Shown piece by piece: positions 63,993 through 64,000 of a DNA stretch of 64,000 nt. The stretch covers positions 1,056,170 to 1,120,169 of the forward strand of contig NZ_SRXU01000001.1 in assembly GCF_004792695.1 (NCBI RefSeq), written 5' to 3'. The notes beneath the pieces were generated by a model that saw nothing but the letters and a program-made list of their open reading frames with translations, did no database searches and was not told where the DNA came from. The translations under genes were made by a program, and so were the position numbers. The first letter of the stretch is position 1; every line of letters starts with the position of its first letter. This stretch comes from Sphingomonas naasensis (GTDB lineage: Bacteria > Pseudomonadota > Alphaproteobacteria > Sphingomonadales > Sphingomonadaceae).

Positions 63993-64000
63993 CCGATGAC

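Overview
The window is one contiguous piece of a high-GC alphaproteobacterial chromosome, most probably Sphingomonas or a close sphingomonad. Supporting signs are the gene content and order (phoR-pstSCAB-phoU-phoB, glmU-small gene-glmS), the CysN/CysC fusion, the HWE kinase, the frequent TTG/GTG starts and 4-bp ATGA/GTGA overlaps, and a CtrA-type box. It is dense with protein genes; I see no rRNA, tRNA or CRISPR.

Layout. 1-10396: a surface-polysaccharide cluster, entered inside a methyltransferase and followed by an AsnB-type amidotransferase, a GT4 glycosyltransferase, a convergent methyltransferase, a 2OG-Fe(II) oxygenase and a five-gene cassette (dehydratase, reductase, 2-epimerase, WbuB-like transferase, WbuC cupin) that fits UDP-L-QuiNAc synthesis and transfer. 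10450-11050: a dead IS481-family element with recognisable terminal inverted repeats. 11052-15369: a small unknown gene, msrB, galU, and wecB-wecC for UDP-ManNAcA. 15374-24134: M48 protease, small exported protein, metallophosphoesterase, FKBP isomerase, rpsU, an OmpR-type two-component pair, a Tat-lipoprotein intradiol-dioxygenase-like protein, an MFS symporter and a single-domain receiver. 24203-28098: TPR histidine kinase and EAL phosphodiesterase, with a perfect CtrA-type box upstream. 28257-31831: a candidate small transcript, then ugd and rfbAB. 31952-35498: cysD-cysNC-cysQ (sulfate activation). 35777-42437: CitE-like lyase, HWE kinase plus receiver, EF-G-like GTPase, and divergent azoR/hxlR. 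42798-46937: a giant secreted repeat protein (propeller-like repeats, cadherin-like repeats, RTX tail). 46963-51791: glmU-glmS, gph, mntP. 53072-55193: a three-gene HPr-rel-A cassette (nucleotidyltransferase, HprK-related kinase, PqqD-like peptide chaperone). 56001-63162: the complete phosphate regulon. 63288-63992: two small exported Pro-rich proteins.

How the genes work together. A large share of the window makes nucleotide sugars or polymers from them: GlmS/GlmU give UDP-GlcNAc, which feeds WecB/WecC (UDP-ManNAcA) and the QuiNAc cassette; GalU/Ugd give UDP-glucose and UDP-glucuronate; RfbA/RfbB give dTDP-4-keto-6-deoxyglucose (rmlC and rmlD are not here). CysDNC/CysQ make and recycle PAPS. 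Several signalling modules lie among these genes: c-di-GMP turnover, HWE, OmpR-type and PhoRB.

The least understood system is the HPr-rel-A cassette. Its kinase, RRE-like chaperone and nucleotidyltransferase resemble the accessory proteins of phosphorylated lasso peptides, but no lasso cyclase, protease or obvious precursor lies beside it. Other points of interest are a pstS with no canonical start codon ahead of its lipoprotein signal, a nested inverted-repeat element at 55213-55436, a small ORF/hairpin/terminator unit before ugd, and a recent internal duplication in the RTX protein.
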